Assembly (NCBI GenBank): GCA_032718475.1
Contig: JAUCBJ010005775.1
Location: 1-62,962 of the forward strand
From: Nemertoderma westbladi
Taxonomy: Eukaryota; Xenacoelomorpha; Nemertodermatida; Nemertodermatidae
Direction: 5' to 3'
DNA: 62,962 nt
Shown here: piece by piece, positions 34,577-47,371 of the stretch
How positions within the stretch are numbered: position 1 is the first letter of the stretch
How the letters are laid out: each line of letters starts with the position of its first letter
Position numbers and translations under genes: made by a program
The notes under the pieces: generated by a model
The model's input: only the letters and a program-made list of their open reading frames with translations
Databases searched by the model: none
Told to the model about the DNA's origin: nothing

Positions 34577-36574
34577 TGGTGAACAGGCATTCCTTTAGGA
34601 AACAGAGTGGAAGGGTTTACTGTGGAAGATCACCCATGGTGGGAGGTGAACAGGCATTCCTTTATGAAACAAAGTGGATGGGATTACTGACGAAGATCAC
34701 CCATGGTGGGAGGTGAACAGGCATTCCTTTATAAAACAAAGTGGATGGGATTACTGAGGAAGATCACCCATGGTGGTGAACAGGTATTCCTTTAGGAAAC
34801 AGAATGGAAGGGTTTACTGTGGAAGATCACCCATGGTGGGAGGTGAACAGGCATTCCTTTATAAAACAAAGTGGATGGGATTACTGTGTAAGATCACCCA
34901 TGGTGGCGAACAGGCATTCCTTTAGGAAACAGAATGGATGGGTTTACTGTGGAAGATCACCCATGGTGGGAGGTGAACAGGCATTCCTTTATGAAACAAA
35001 GTGGAAGGGATTACTGACGAAGATCACCCATGGTGGGAGGTGAACAGGCATTCCTTTATAAAACAAAGTGGGTGGGATTACTGAGGAAGATCACCCATGG
35101 TGGTGAACAGGTATTCCTTTAGGAAACAGAATGGAAGGGTTTACTGTGGAAGATCACCCATGGTGGGAGGTGAACAGGCATTCCTTTATGAAACAAAGTG
35201 GAAGGGATTACTGACGAAGATCACCCATGGTGGGAGGTGAACAGGCATTCCTTTACAAAACAAAGTGGGTGGGATTACTGAGGAAGATCACCCATGGTGG
35301 TGAACAGGTATTCCTTTAGGAAACAGAATGGAAGGGTTTACTGTGGAAGATCACCCATGGTGGGAGGTGAACAGGCATTCCTTTATGAAACAAAGTGGAT
35401 GGGATTACTGAGGAAGAACACCCATGGTGGCGAACAGGCATTCCTTTAGGAAACAGAATGGAAGGGTTTACTGTGGAAGATCACCCATGGTGGGAGGTGA
35501 ACAGGCATTCCTTTATGAAACACAGTGGAAGGGTTTACTGTGGAAGATCACCCATGGTGGGAGGTGAAAAGGCATTCCTTTAGGAAACAGAGTGGAAGGG
35601 TTTACTGTGGAAGATCACCCATGGTGGGAGGTGAACAGGCATTCCTTTATGAAACAAAGTGGATGGGATTACTGAGGAAGAACACCCATGGTGGCGAACA
35701 GGCATTCCTTTAGGAAACAGAGTGGAAGGGTTTACTGTGGAAGATCACCCATGGTGGGAGGTGAACAGGCATTCCTTTATGAAACAAAGTGGATGTGATT
35801 ACTGAGGAAGAACACCCATGGTGGCGAACAGGCATTCCTTTACGAAACAGAGTGGAAGGATTTACTGAGGAAGATCACCCATGGTGGTGAGCAAGCATTC
35901 CTTTGGGAAACAGAGTGGAAGGGTTTACTGTGGAAGATCACCCATGGTGGCGAACAGGCATTCCTTTAGGAAACAGGGTGGAAGGGTTTCATGTGGAAGA
36001 TAACCCATGGTGGTGAATAGGCATTCCTTTAGGAAACAGGGTGGAAGGGTTTCATGTGGAAGATAACCCATGGTGGTGAATAGGCATTCCTTTAGGAAAC
36101 AGGGTGGAAGGGTTTCATGTGGAAGATAACCCATGGTGGTGAATAGGCATTCCTTTAGGAAACAGGGTGGAAGGGTTTACTGTGTACGATCACCAATGGT
36201 GGCGAATAGGCATTCCTTTGCAAAACAGAGTGGAAGGGTTTATTGTGAAAGATCATTCATGGTGTTGAACAGGAATTCCTTTAGGAAACAGAGTGGAAGT
36301 ATTTACTGTGGAAGATCACCCACGGTGGTGCACAGGCATTCCTTGAGGAGACAAAGTGGAAGGGTTTACTATGGAAGATCACACATGGTGGTGAACAGGC
36401 ATTCCTTGGGGAAACAGAGTGGAAGCGTTTATTGTGGAAGATCACCCCTGGTGGTGAACAGGCATTCCTTGAGGAAACAAAGTGGAATGGTTTACTGTGG
36501 AAGATCACCCATGGTGTTGAACGTTGAACAGGCATTCCTTTAGGAAACAGAGTGGAAGCGTTTACTGTGGAAGA
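34577..36574 (+). repeat. 63-bp satellite, array 2 (about 31 units), inverted relative to arrays 1 and 3
   Basis: Plus-strand units read GTGAACAGGCATTCCTTTAG then GTGGAAGGGTTTACTGTGG and GAAGATCACCCATGG. Two unit types alternate in much of 34.6-35.9 kb: 63 bp (CATGGTGGTGAAC or CATGGTGGCGAAC) and 67 bp (CATGGTGGGAGGTGAAC). The 4-bp insertion breaks the reading frame that is open in array 3. From about 35960 three nearly identical units carry TTTCATGTGGAAGATAACCC. Confidence 0.97.
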
Positions 36575-38939
36575 ATTGTCTCTAAAGGACATCCACACCG
36601 GTGTCCGAGGCGAATCCCCCCCTGACGCGGAATGCCCCCTTCCCCATAGACTTAAGTATAATAATACTGTAGTAGGCCTAGCGTAACGTACAGCACTTTA
36701 ACTTAGATATATTTGTTTATTTTTTGGTTAGGGTTGTTAGTTGGTAGGGCCCAAACCCTAATTAAAACTGTCATGTAACCCTAAATCTGAGGCTCTAATC
36801 TAAGTTTATGGAATTTTTGACGCTTGCCATTTGGCCCAAATTATTAGCTATTAGGCCTGCGGCCCTCATATTTCCTAATAAGTCCCTATAGGTTTACTTG
36901 GTGACATTAAAAATAAATATCTTGTAATGAATTTCTCGTACTCCTTGGCACGATAAGCTCCTAAAACGGCTTTGAATCTCATAAAGGTTCCAGGGAGTGC
37001 TTTACTTCGCTTAGTGTTTTGGTTTTCCGGCTAACATAAAATATTTCCACTAGAACACGGTCCTTCCTTCAATGACTTGTTATTTACTACGGACATCCAC
37101 AACATTTTAATATAGTACAAAAACACAGTGATTTTCTGTTCTTACCAAATAGTACTGTATATTGCTTCCTTCTGACATACAAAAATAGTGTACTGTAACA
37201 CCATAGAAAAACCTCTGGGATGAGGGAAAAGGTAGAAACTGGGTGAGTTCTGCTTTGGGTTCGTTGGGATCCAATGTATAGCCTAAAAAATAATCCAAAA
37301 AGGCAGAGAAAAATACAGTATTTTTAGCCGTTTTGTTCTGCTAAAAATACACCGGAAAAAATATCCAAATAAAGGGCAAAGAAAATCTAATAGATAGTGA
37401 AAAAGTCTTGGAAAAGTCTATAGACAATAGGTCACAGGTTATGAAAACGTCTGAAAAGTTATGGAAAAGTCGTAATAAACTTGGTGCAGCTTCACGCTAT
37501 TGGAACTTGGCGATAGTGCAGAACACCAGGTTACCGTCTGATTCCAAACAGGGGTGGTACCGATTGGACGCAAATGGTTAGCTGCAATTTGCTCTCAAAC
37601 TATACAGTCGATCCTGGGATAAACCATATAATATAGCCTGCGGACAGTGCACCAGCACTACTGTGACTGACAGGGCCGGCCGGGCCCTATGGAGACGCTG
37701 CTACTTTGCCTTTAGAACTAAATAGTCGGTCCCTCCCGACGTAAGTAGCCAGCGGGCAAAGTGGGCACACAAGCGCTCCAGGCTAATTTAGCCAGTGAAA
37801 AGTGATTTAGCCAGTTACCTTCCTGGCGATCGCAAAGCCTTTTTAGGGGCCCGACCCAGCAACAAAGACGCCCAACTTTTGAGCAGAGCTGACTTCTAGG
37901 ATAAACTTTTAGTGACTTTAGGACCAGAGCTCACTTAAGGCAGATGGGGTTGAAGACTCTTTTTTGTCTCAATGCGGCCCTATTTAAACCCGGTGGGGTG
38001 TCGATATGGAGTTGACCCCTAATTATCACATACGCACAGTTTGACTTTCTTGTGCAGAGATTTTACGTTCAAACCATGTAAAAATTTGATTGTAAAAATT
38101 ATATGATTGACAAACCAATAACTGATTATGAATACACGGCAATAGAGTCTTGAAGGTGACTAGTCAATTATTCCCTTCCCTTACCTATTGGGTAAGGGCA
38201 GTAGGCGGTAACTGAGGGCCAGTGAAATGGAAGGAATGTATTGGATGAGTAATGATGCAATAACTGTAGCCGATAAGACCGAGTTGGGTGGGTGAGGACG
38301 GATAAGGATGTCTGGGATGGGATTATGAGCCATGGATATTGGATATAATATTCTGAGATGAATATTATGGTGGAATAGGGAAGAAAGGGAATAATTGTGT
38401 AGTAATTATTTCGCTTTTAAAATCAGAATCCCGAGGAAGTGTATTTTTGTATGTTTGCCTACGGAGGCGCGAAAACTCGATTACATATCTGATGTACTTT
38501 TATCACTTCTTTACTAAATATTTAATCGATTCCTAATTACAGATAAACAACGATTTCGATGCACTTGAGACGTAATTATTACAATTCTGCGAAATGAAAA
38601 CTCCACATCCATATATTTATGAAACCAACAATTATTGCTCTATTATAGAGTGCAAAATCTCAAATGTTGAAACACAATTTGTAAAAAGAATTATTTTTAT
38701 CAGCGTTTTTGAAAGAGAAAAAAATAAAATTATAAATGGATTTGAATAAAAGCGTTGGATTCCGGACAGAATGAGCCCAAAATCATATCAAAACTCGCGA
38801 AGTTTGGAATTATTTCATTTAAGTAGTAATTTGTATTTTAGTTTGTATAAAAAATTTAAAAATCACGCGATTGTATGCCTTATTCTCTGAGTTCTTTAAA
38901 ATACTATACATTTGATATATCTAACATATTTTACAGAGA
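36575..38939. other. noncoding stretch, nothing recognised
   Basis: No gene or known element identified. 37470-37960 is GC-richer than its surroundings (for example GGCCGGCCGGGCCC near 37675) and could be part of an unrecognised repeat or untranslated exon. The rest is AT-rich. Confidence 0.45.
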
Positions 38940-39025
38940 TATGTTAGATGGTTCAGTAGCTTAGTAAGTTAGTCCGTAGGTCGTGTAGATATTAGATACA
39001 GAGTTCGAATCTCCCTTAGTAAATT
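38940..39025 (+). mobile_element. tRNA-like sequence (SINE head or tRNA pseudogene)
   Basis: GATGGTTCAGTAGCTTAG resembles a D-arm/A-box and GAGTTCGAATCTCCC a T-arm/B-box at tRNA-like spacing. The acceptor stem does not pair, so it is unlikely to be a functional tRNA. Confidence 0.5.
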
Positions 39026-39093
39026 TGTATTTTTGTAGTAGTTTATTTTCAAATTTAAATATACCGCCTATCTAGCTAGATTATAGTAGTTGA

Positions 39094-40061
39094 ACCAATA
39101 CTGTGAGCGAACTCCTGTGGTTTGCACTTAGCCTTGCCGATTCTGTCTCATCTCCTATGGCAAAAGCAGTAAAAAAACTATTAGACGCTGGAGACAGTGG
39201 AAAACAATTTCGTGACAACTTGATTGACAGGGTTTCAAATAGTAACTCAACACGCCGATTAGTTTACCGTGATTTTAATCCATCACTACAGAAATGTCCT
39301 CTCTTTCATGTTCAACATGTTGCACATATTTCGGAGCCGCACCGCATTGCTTTAACACGATTTAAATTACTGTCAACCCACCTGGCTGTGGAAACTGGCC
39401 GTTGGTCGCGAATACCAGCGAGCTCAAGAATTTGTCGATGCGGGTCCATCCAAACTGAACGACATGTGTTGCTTGATTGCCCCCTTATCACCCCTCTAAG
39501 GTTACCGTTGACAAATATAATAAATTTTCAATCCTGTGAAACAGTGCTTAGTTGTGCACACATGGATTTGCTTGCTAAATTTATCTTTGACGTGCTACGA
39601 ATCCTTGAAGATTGATTTGTTTTTGTTTTTATAATGAAATACAATTCTCTGATTCAAATTTATATATTATTCGCATTTTTAGTATAATGGTTATAATAGA
39701 CGCCTGTGTACTAAGTTTATGATTTAATTGAAATCCACAAATATATATTTTGGTGTAATGTTATGTAGCTAGCCTTAATTTAAAATAATATTTGATGAAA
39801 TTGATTATTCTGTGGCTTAATGATAGTGTCTAGGTCATTATATATCTAGGTCATATAATTAGTTATTTTTTTTTTGGTGAACTAGATTAAAGTAATAATT
39901 TAATAATTCAGCCTTTGTATACAGCCTTTGTCAGCCTTTGTATTTAAGTGATACTATTAATTACCTACTAGTTGTATAATTTGGACTAATGCGTTTGGTG
40001 TTACTATATTGAATTTATCAAACTTCGTAATTGGTCAATAAAACATATATATATATATATG
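39094..40061 (+). pseudogene. LINE 3' fragment, a second family, with zinc-knuckle-like C-terminus
   Basis: The open frame (to 39615) has no ATG start and begins just after a stop. It encodes the C-terminal end of a non-LTR retrotransposon protein: ALTRFKLLSTHLAVETGRW followed by CRCGSIQTERHVLLDCPL, the typical CxC...H...C zinc-knuckle-like motif. After the stop comes about 400 bp of AT-rich 3' UTR with CAATAAAAC and an (AT)n tail at 40045-40061. It is not related to the LGSW-type LINE at 12266. 5'-truncated and presumably inactive. Confidence 0.75.
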
Positions 40062-40230
40062 AGTACACCTTGGATATCTGATTAGCTGGACCAATGATAT
40101 GATTACATATTGTGCTTAATAATTTATTGGACCAATACGGCCTTTAGGAAAGTCGTAGAACGAATATAACTATTTATTAGAAGGCATTCGAATTCCATTC
40201 CACACCCAAATTTACTATAAAAAAAGTAAA

Positions 40231-40496
40231 TTTTCTTCGGCCGTTAGGCCAGGGATTACGCACAAAGTCTGACGACTTAATTTCCAGTGCGGTCCGGTCC
40301 CCCCAGAACTTTTTACTCTCCAGAGGAAACTCTAGTACTCATTTAGCTACCACTTAAGGATGCAACGCAGAGATGAGCCCTGGCTGGTCCCTTTAAAGCA
40401 TTCGTGCCAAAACGAAAACTGCCCTGGTCCATGTGAGGATCGAACCCACGACCTACAGGAGTTGTGAATTCAATGCAACCACTACACCAAGGTGTG
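40231..40496 (-). mobile_element. tRNA-derived SINE (family 2), uninterrupted copy
   Basis: On the minus strand the head reads CTTGGTGTAGTGGTTGCATT with B-box GGGTTCGATCC; the tail ends with GGCCTAACGGCCGAAG. It supplies the empty-site reference for the LINE insertion at 12266-12910, because GATTACGCACAAAGTCTGAC here continues directly into GACTTAATTTCCAGTGCGG. Confidence 0.85.
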
Positions 40497-42060
40497 TGCT
40501 TGTTAAAACTACTACTTGTTAAAATCACTTCTTAGTTAAACTTCATTGCTTACTCGTTTCAAAAGTTAACTTTGTTAAAACTTTAGTGAATTTGTAAATG
40601 TTTAGTTGTATTCTGATTTACGTTAAAATATACTTAAAACTCTAACTATGTAATTTTGACGTATCTAACCTGAAACCTCAGCCGAACATTAGACATATGG
40701 CTGCCTAAACCTTTAGGCGACAGCAACACAAGGGGGAGGAATGTCTACAAACTAATTGCCCACACACTTTCGAATATGATCCGCAAGCCCATTAAGACTA
40801 CCCACGCCAAAGGTGAGACTTCGTTCGACGCTTTGCCCACAGTAAGACCGTAGATCGGGGTGAAATGTGAGGACGTCCTGGGACGCCATAAAACTTAGGA
40901 GCAAATATTTTGGATCTAGACAAATACCCAATAGTTTACCTGCATGATCTACCTACAGGTGTGAGATGGTGCAGTGCAGCTGGTGGAGTAGTGCGCTCAG
41001 GTACACTAAGTGCAAATAGCACACTCTGTAATTTGGTGACTTTACCGTACGAGCTATTCAGTACCGGTTAGCTCTGTAGGTAGTTGCTGTCAACTGGTCT
41101 GCCTGTGTTTGACGTATTGTCCAGGCAAAGGGCAGCTTTCTTTCTACAGGCATACCACCTAGGCTAAAGGTGGTTACTAACATCTACCGCGCCCTTGCAA
41201 CGTACTGCTAGGTATTACTGCATAACACCGCAGCAACAAAATTTCTGGAATCAAATTTATATAACAGATCAGCTAGCAGTACAGTACGGTAGTAACTAAC
41301 ATCCTATCTCTATTTTTCACAATCAGAGTCTGGTATTAGGTGCCGATTACGGCCGTAGTTATTAACACCGAATTTGCCCGATCGAGTTGTGAATATAGAA
41401 GGAGAGAGCCCCTTTTGACGTCAGTTTGTAAGTATCTACGCTTTTAGAGAGCGAATAGCTTATTCTAGTAGCTAGCGCCCGATATATTTTGTTAGGTCAC
41501 CAAAACCTAGTATAAAGGGTCATAAAACATTGCGCTTTGCCATAACATACGCACACACACACACGCTTCTTAAGATTTCTGTTCTACTACTGATATTATT
41601 ATATTTGACTGTCTTATCTGTCGGCAGTACCGTTTGCTAGTGTTCGGACAACTCACTGGCTCGTTATTATACCCATATAAATCACTCCGCGGAAAGTCTG
41701 CAGCAGTTTAGGTCCATCAGCGTTAGATAGGATTCGCTGCGCGGGATTGTGTCTCGCGAGTTTGGTCTGTTTCTGTAGACTGTAATTCTGCCTCACCGGT
41801 TAGGGACTGGTCACCCTGATTGTCAAGTACCCAAGTTAGCCCGGGGAATTGATTCGCCCAGGTTTAGTACAAAACATCAGCAGTTTGATGTCTTTGATGT
41901 CGCCAGCAGCAGTTTGTGTACTTTTAGTATCTATTATTAGGCCCTGACTGCATTGGCATTCATCACGAAGTTATCGTGAAATCGCGTAGGTCCGTGTCTA
42001 CCAGTCTACTAACGTTGAACTGTCTCATTGAATGGCTTACTACCAATCTTACTACCAAAA
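40497..42060. other. noncoding stretch; possible promoter-like words at 41.4-41.7 kb
   Basis: No gene recognised. 41380-41860 is GC-richer and contains a CRE-like TGACGTCA (about 41418), TATAAAGG (about 41512), a short (AC)n tract and CATATAAATCAC (about 41674). These could mark a promoter or an LTR, but no coding exon follows that I can support. Confidence 0.35.
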
Positions 42061-42140
42061 AATTCACCTGAAAGTGGGATTGAACTCGGTACCTAGAGAT
42101 TCCAAGTCAAACGCTATACCAACTTCTCTACAGCGCCGTA
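42061..42140 (-). mobile_element. tRNA-like sequence, minus strand
   Basis: Read on the minus strand: GGCGCTGTAGAGAAGTTGGT (D-arm region) and GAGTTCAATCCCAC (T-arm/B-box). Related in arrangement to 47946-48032, so probably a SINE head family rather than a true tRNA gene. Confidence 0.5.
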
Positions 42141-43078
42141 TGAAGCCTTATAAAACTAAACCCTAACTGGAAACTAACAACAACAACAACTGAGTGAATA
42201 CTAGACTGTCTCGCTACGCGGACATAAAAATTTGACTTTAATAATTATTATTAATTACAGTAGATCTACTAATGGCCTGTATGTATAATTAGTCAGTTAG
42301 ACAGACGGGTCCACCGTGACTTTGGGTCATCACGCATTTTTATTTGCTTAAAATTTAGTCGGACCTTAGAGTAATCAAAATCCGTCGGGTGCCATTTCGG
42401 CACCTTTGAGGAACTTTTTATAAAGCACTTTTAACCTAAGTTTCCATAGCAACCGGCACACAAGGTTTTATTTTGAGATATCTGCGACCTTGCACCTATT
42501 GCCACAGCTCTTGGTAATTATTCTGAATAAGATTTCTAGAAGATTAGTTCCCATAGCAACATTATTAATCAAAAATTTTGGCCTTTGGGATGTTTATTAA
42601 GATATTCCAACTATTAAACAATAGATTATTAATGTAACTATTTATAAAAGCAAACAATTATTATCACTGGGGGGTTATTAATCACATTTAGTTTTTAATT
42701 TAATTATATGAGTTAGTTTTCTCCTTTCAAATGCAAATTTTGACGTTTATCTATCCAACGTTTGCAGAAAATAGGTACAGTAGATTCAATGTGCCATCAT
42801 TCTTTACTGCGTACCTATCTGGGTATCTATCCCAAATATTCTCCATTACTGGTATTACGAAAGTTAATCAATCAGCTAGAAGAGTTGTATGTTTATTAAA
42901 TTAATTATTTAAACGGAACATTGCTTTAAAAATTGTATTTATTTTTATACTTTGAAGTGGTGCAGGTGCATATTGTAGTAAATGGTAGTGGTAGAGCGGC
43001 TATAGAGCTGCCGCATCGATTGGAAGAACAGGCGCAGAACAATTACAAGATATAGTTTTAAGGATCGAAATTGGGGCA
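42141..43078. other. AT-rich noncoding stretch
   Basis: No gene or repeat recognised. Confidence 0.5.
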
Positions 43079-43109
43079 ATGGATGAGACCCCAGGATCCG
43101 TTATCAGTT

Positions 43110-43325
43110 TGTCATTGATCGCCATCCAACCAAACTTGTTAACAGCCAACAGTCAGGTGCAGGATCATCAGCAGCTTGCAAACGAGCCCGTTTTGTTTAC
43201 ATGTTGTACAGCGGCACTCTGTGTGGGGGGAAGGTTGAATACTTTAGGGTGTTGCTTCTTTGAAGTTAATAGCCTATGTCGAAGTTCATTCAGAGTATCC
43301 GATATGCCACCATAGGTGTAGTTGT
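43110..43325 (-). pseudogene. possible transposon/unknown-protein fragment with LPPTQSAAVQHV
   Basis: On the minus strand a frame reads GGISDTLNELRHRLL, then VFNLPPTQSAAVQHV, before a stop. The LPPT...QH(V/I) segment recalls, from memory, a motif in a widespread family of uncharacterised invertebrate proteins, often transposon-linked. The surrounding frame is broken. A plus-strand 78-codon ORF over the same DNA (43079-43315) has no recognisable features and is considered its shadow. Confidence 0.3.
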
Positions 43326-44633
43326 AAATTCACAGCACCCAGAAAGACTTCTGCCGAATGATTGTTTGCGTAAACATAAAAGTTTTGAATAATTAAATTT
43401 AAAATATCACATTGAAATCATCAACCCAAATTCAACTATTTTGTCTCTGAATAGTTTAAGCAACCTGAAGGGGTAGAATATAAGAATTTCGGACAAATTT
43501 TTGTATTTAAAAAAATAATGATTAGTTTAAATGAAATTTATAATATATTAATAATTTCAATACAACAAAAACATTCTATCAGTAAAACATTATATCAATA
43601 AAACTATTTTAAATGTAAGTGATACTTTATAACAATTAAGTTGAGCCAAAATAATAAGAAATTAAATATTTCAGATAATTATGATATAGAAACTAAACGA
43701 TATAGATTACTGATATAAAAACAAAATATTGAATAAGTTTGAAATCATGAATATTATTTTGGCTCAATACGTTTGAGGTGGTGATCTATAATTCAGTTTT
43801 TAATGTGAATAAAAACATCATTAATGGTTTACTAATATAATTATTTTGATATTTAAAATAAAAATACCAATAAAGTTCATGTCGGTGTCAATCATAATGT
43901 AAACCTTACTTGTTTATACTTATTTAGTAAAGATAAGTAATTTTTTACTAACAATTTCATCAGATTATTGTACATAAATAATTCAATAAAGAGATAATTC
44001 AGATTAATTAATAATTAAGATGATTCAATAATCTTTTTAAAATTTGCATATATTATACAGCATGATTTAATCTATTTATATTTTATATGTAACTATGTTT
44101 AACCACAACATTTTAATGTAAAGAACAACTATTATTAATTCATCTTAAACTGCACATAATAAAAATAAAGTACAATAACAATTTAAGGGAAAGTGTATGT
44201 CAATACATTGGACTAAAAGTCCTTTTTATGTACCTTTTCTGATGAATGGGTTTAGCAAAAAGGCTTGAGATTTTCATGGGAAATAATTTAGCGTGTGTCT
44301 CAAACGTGGAATAAAAAAAATAAAAAAAGTCAATTTGGTGACCAGAAATTTTCAAAATGAAAATTATTTATAAAAAATTGAAAAAAAACACGTATTTTGG
44401 CGTTTTTTTGTGATGTAACTTTTACAATTTCTAACCTACACTTACATAAGTAGAAGAACATATGTAATTCGGTCAATTAAGGCAAATTATATATAATTTG
44501 GTCCAGTAGTTCCAGAGAAACAGGTACATGAGTGAAAAATATAAAAAGAAACGAAAAAAATTCTGAGATAACGGCATTTAAAGTTTACAAACCTTCCCGC
44601 CATTTTTAAAAAAACTAAAATTTTCGATATGGG
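43326..44633. other. very AT-rich noncoding stretch
   Basis: 43380-44400 is extremely AT-rich. No gene or recognisable repeat. Confidence 0.55.
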
Positions 44634-45265
44634 GGTTTCCCGGGAAGGTGATTTATAGTTTGACAAATTTCACACTGTCAGTCTGTCTGTTTATCAGACA
44701 ATCTGTCTGTCTGTCAGTCAATAATTAAGGAAACACACTACCGAACTGAAACTTAGGTTATGGGGGTTTTCCTGGTCTGTGATTTTATTGCCGATGAAAG
44801 TTTTAACGTTTGAAGTATTTCAGACTGTCTAACTGTCAGTCTGTCTTTTTATCAGGCAATCTGTCCGTTTGTCTGTCGAAATTTAGGAAAGGAGACAACC
44901 TCATTAACATTTTAGTTAAAGGGTTTTTCCTGGTTGGTAATTCCATTTCTGGTGTCAGTATTCAAATATGATGGCTTTGTGTTGGTCTGTCGGTCTGTCC
45001 GTCAAAATATAATAGACAGACAGACAGCCGCATAGACCACGTTAAACGTTAAAACAGACAACAGAAATGGAATCATAGACCAGAAAAACCGCTATAACAA
45101 CATTTTCAGTTGTGTATTTCATTCATAATTTTTTACTAATAGACAGACAGAGAGAAAGGCCAAAATACAGACAGATAGTCATGTAGGGAAACAGAAAGAA
45201 AGACAATATAGAATACATAAAACATTAGAAATGTGATCACTAAACAGGAAAAGTCCTATAGCGAA
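44634..45265. repeat. palindromic cluster of CTGTCTGTCAGTC-containing repeats
   Basis: Three direct blocks (from about 44634, 44755 and 44925) share GGGGGTTTTCCTGGT-like and GTCAGTCTGTCTTTTTATCAG sequences. They are followed by two inverted blocks (from about 45012 and 45140) with ACAGACAGACAG and ATAGACCAGAAAAACCGC. The axis lies near 45010. The whole can fold on itself; the TCTG tracts are microsatellite-like. Confidence 0.7.
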
Positions 45266-46353
45266 AATTGTACAATGCATATGTTTCTATAATTTTGTCA
45301 GACAAAACCGACAGCAGCGATCAGACAAGCAACTATAACTCGATAACTAAAAGAGATCGCGCTATGTTGTTTACAGTTTTGAAATCGCCATTAAACTTTT
45401 ATCCAGAATCCGGTAAAATAAGTTATGATTTTTAAATTTTTATCACATACACGTGCCCTTAGAATGTATAAACTGATAAATGAAACTTAGACCTTTATTT
45501 ATATCGGTTCATTCGGAAGTTAAAATTAAATATCGCATATATACGTGATAAAATGCAATACTGCACTGAAGTACGACATCACAAAATTACTAAAGCATAA
45601 CCCAACATACAAGGAACAATAATTCTGAGAGTAATTTAACGGAATTACACAATAAAATAACGCTAAATAACGTTGATACTAAAATAATAACCATAGGCCT
45701 ATTATATATACATAATATTAAACCTTGAAAATAATATATATACCAAACAAAACAAATCGTATTATATGGACATATTATAAATATACAGTAAATTAATTAG
45801 GAATATAACAAATAGGACGCTATAAACCACGAACATTACATAAACATTGCACTATAGCTATTAGAGTATAGGATAGGGTCTGTGAATATATAGATATAAA
45901 ATCGGGTTATGGCAATATTATGTAGAAAGATAACACAGCAAATAAGTTTATAACATCATAAAATATAAAACAAACTTCATTTTACAAAGCGACACCAAAA
46001 ACATACATTCAATCATTGCAGATGCATAAATTAAAGCTATAAAAATTGCATTTTATAGTTAGAAACATTTAGATAAAAGTGTTATTCACATACAAACTGC
46101 CGAGCGAACAATAAATATATTAGTACAATAGAAAATTAAGTGTAATTAATAGTATAAATATGTTATATCAGAACCGCCCACTATATTGCACTATAAACTA
46201 CATGACAAATGTTTTGACTTCGATTAAGTATTTACTTTTTTTTTGGTTTATTTTTAGAAGCCAATATTTATAAAAAGAACAAACGAAAATCAGACAACCT
46301 GTAATAGGTTCCCTGGCAACGAACAAACAATGTGTAACGGTGGGCTGAACCGT
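45266..46353. other. AT-rich noncoding stretch
   Basis: No gene or repeat recognised. Confidence 0.5.
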
Positions 46354-46710
46354 ATAGTTAGTCAGTTAGGCAGAACATTACTAATAGGTAGTTAGTTAGG
46401 CAGAACAAAACTAATAGGTAGTTCGTTAGGCAGAACAAAACTAAATAGGTTGTTAGTTAGGAAGGACATTACAAATAGGTTGTTAGTTAAGCAGAACATT
46501 ACTAATACGTTGTTAGTTAGGCAGAACAAAACTAATAGGTAGTTAGTTAGGCAGAACAAAACTAATAGGTAGTTAGTTAGGCAGAACCTATACTTATAGG
46601 TAGTTAGTTAGGCAGAACAATACAACAGCTAGTTAGTTAGGCAGAAGATTACTAATAGGTAGTTAGTTAGGCAGAACAAAACTAATATGTAGTTAGTTAG
46701 GCAGAACATT
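46354..46710. repeat. 30-bp tandem repeat (about 12 copies)
   Basis: Units of about 30 bp: AGTTAGTTAGGCAGAACAAA plus ACTAATAGGT, with substitutions such as CATT for CAAA. Noncoding minisatellite. Confidence 0.95.
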
Positions 46711-46961
46711 AAATTTAAATAATAAGAATACAGGAAGAATATCAAAATAATTAGAAATAATTAGACACGATATATTGCACTTTATTTACTTCTGTTGTAA
46801 TAGATTTCTCGACCTTCGGCCTTGAATAAATATGCTATAAAATGCGATATTACAAAAATTACAAGATTTTATTATTTTCAGTAAGTTGAGTGGGTGAAAT
46901 TATAGTAACCATTAGCCCATCGCAACAACCAAAATCCAAATAAACTATACTAACTGTATCC
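46711..46961. other. noncoding spacer
   Basis: No feature recognised between the two minisatellites. Confidence 0.5.
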
Positions 46962-47371
46962 CAGTATAGTTTACTAAAGATTGAAACTCAACCCCAATCT
47001 TGGTATAGTGTACTAAAGATTGAAACTCAACCCCAATGTTGGTATAGTTTACTATAGATTGAAACTCAACCCCAATCTTGGTATCAAGCAAAGCAAAGCA
47101 AACAGTCGGCCGAAGCCGGAGGCGACCCGAAGGCTCCTCTTTCGATAGCTGCTACCCGAGGGTAGGGATGGGCGCTACTCCTATCCCAAGATTTGCTCCC
47201 AGTTATTTAACTGGTACTCATTTTATCGACCCCAGTGGATGAAAGGCTGAGTGGACCCTGGCGGGGCTGAACCTACAACCAATAGATTGCAGGCCCGGCG
47301 CTCAACCAACTGAGCTACCCCGCCAATCTTGGTATAGTTTACTGCAAATTGAAACTCAACCACAATCTTGG
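46962..47371. repeat. 39-bp tandem repeat, split by a SINE
   Basis: About four copies of a 39-bp unit (TATAGTTTACTAAAGATTG, then AAACTCAACCCCAATCTTGG). Three lie left of the SINE at 47085-47324 and one to its right, so the SINE arrived after the array formed. Confidence 0.93.
47085..47324 (-). mobile_element. full-length SINE (family 1) inserted in the 39-bp repeat
   Basis: Reads on the minus strand from GGCGGGGTAGCTCAGTTGG to a GCTTTGCTTTGCTTG tail. The flanks AATCTTGGTAT (47074-47084 and 47325-47335) fit an 11-bp target duplication, although that sequence also belongs to the host repeat. Over about 225 bp I find only one base difference from the copy at 13554-13787 (CCCACCCCT versus CCCATCCCT). 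Confidence 0.92.

Noticed and set aside
43079-43315. 78-codon plus-strand ORF
   Set aside because: No recognisable features; the opposite strand shows the more meaningful LPPTQSAAVQHV frame.
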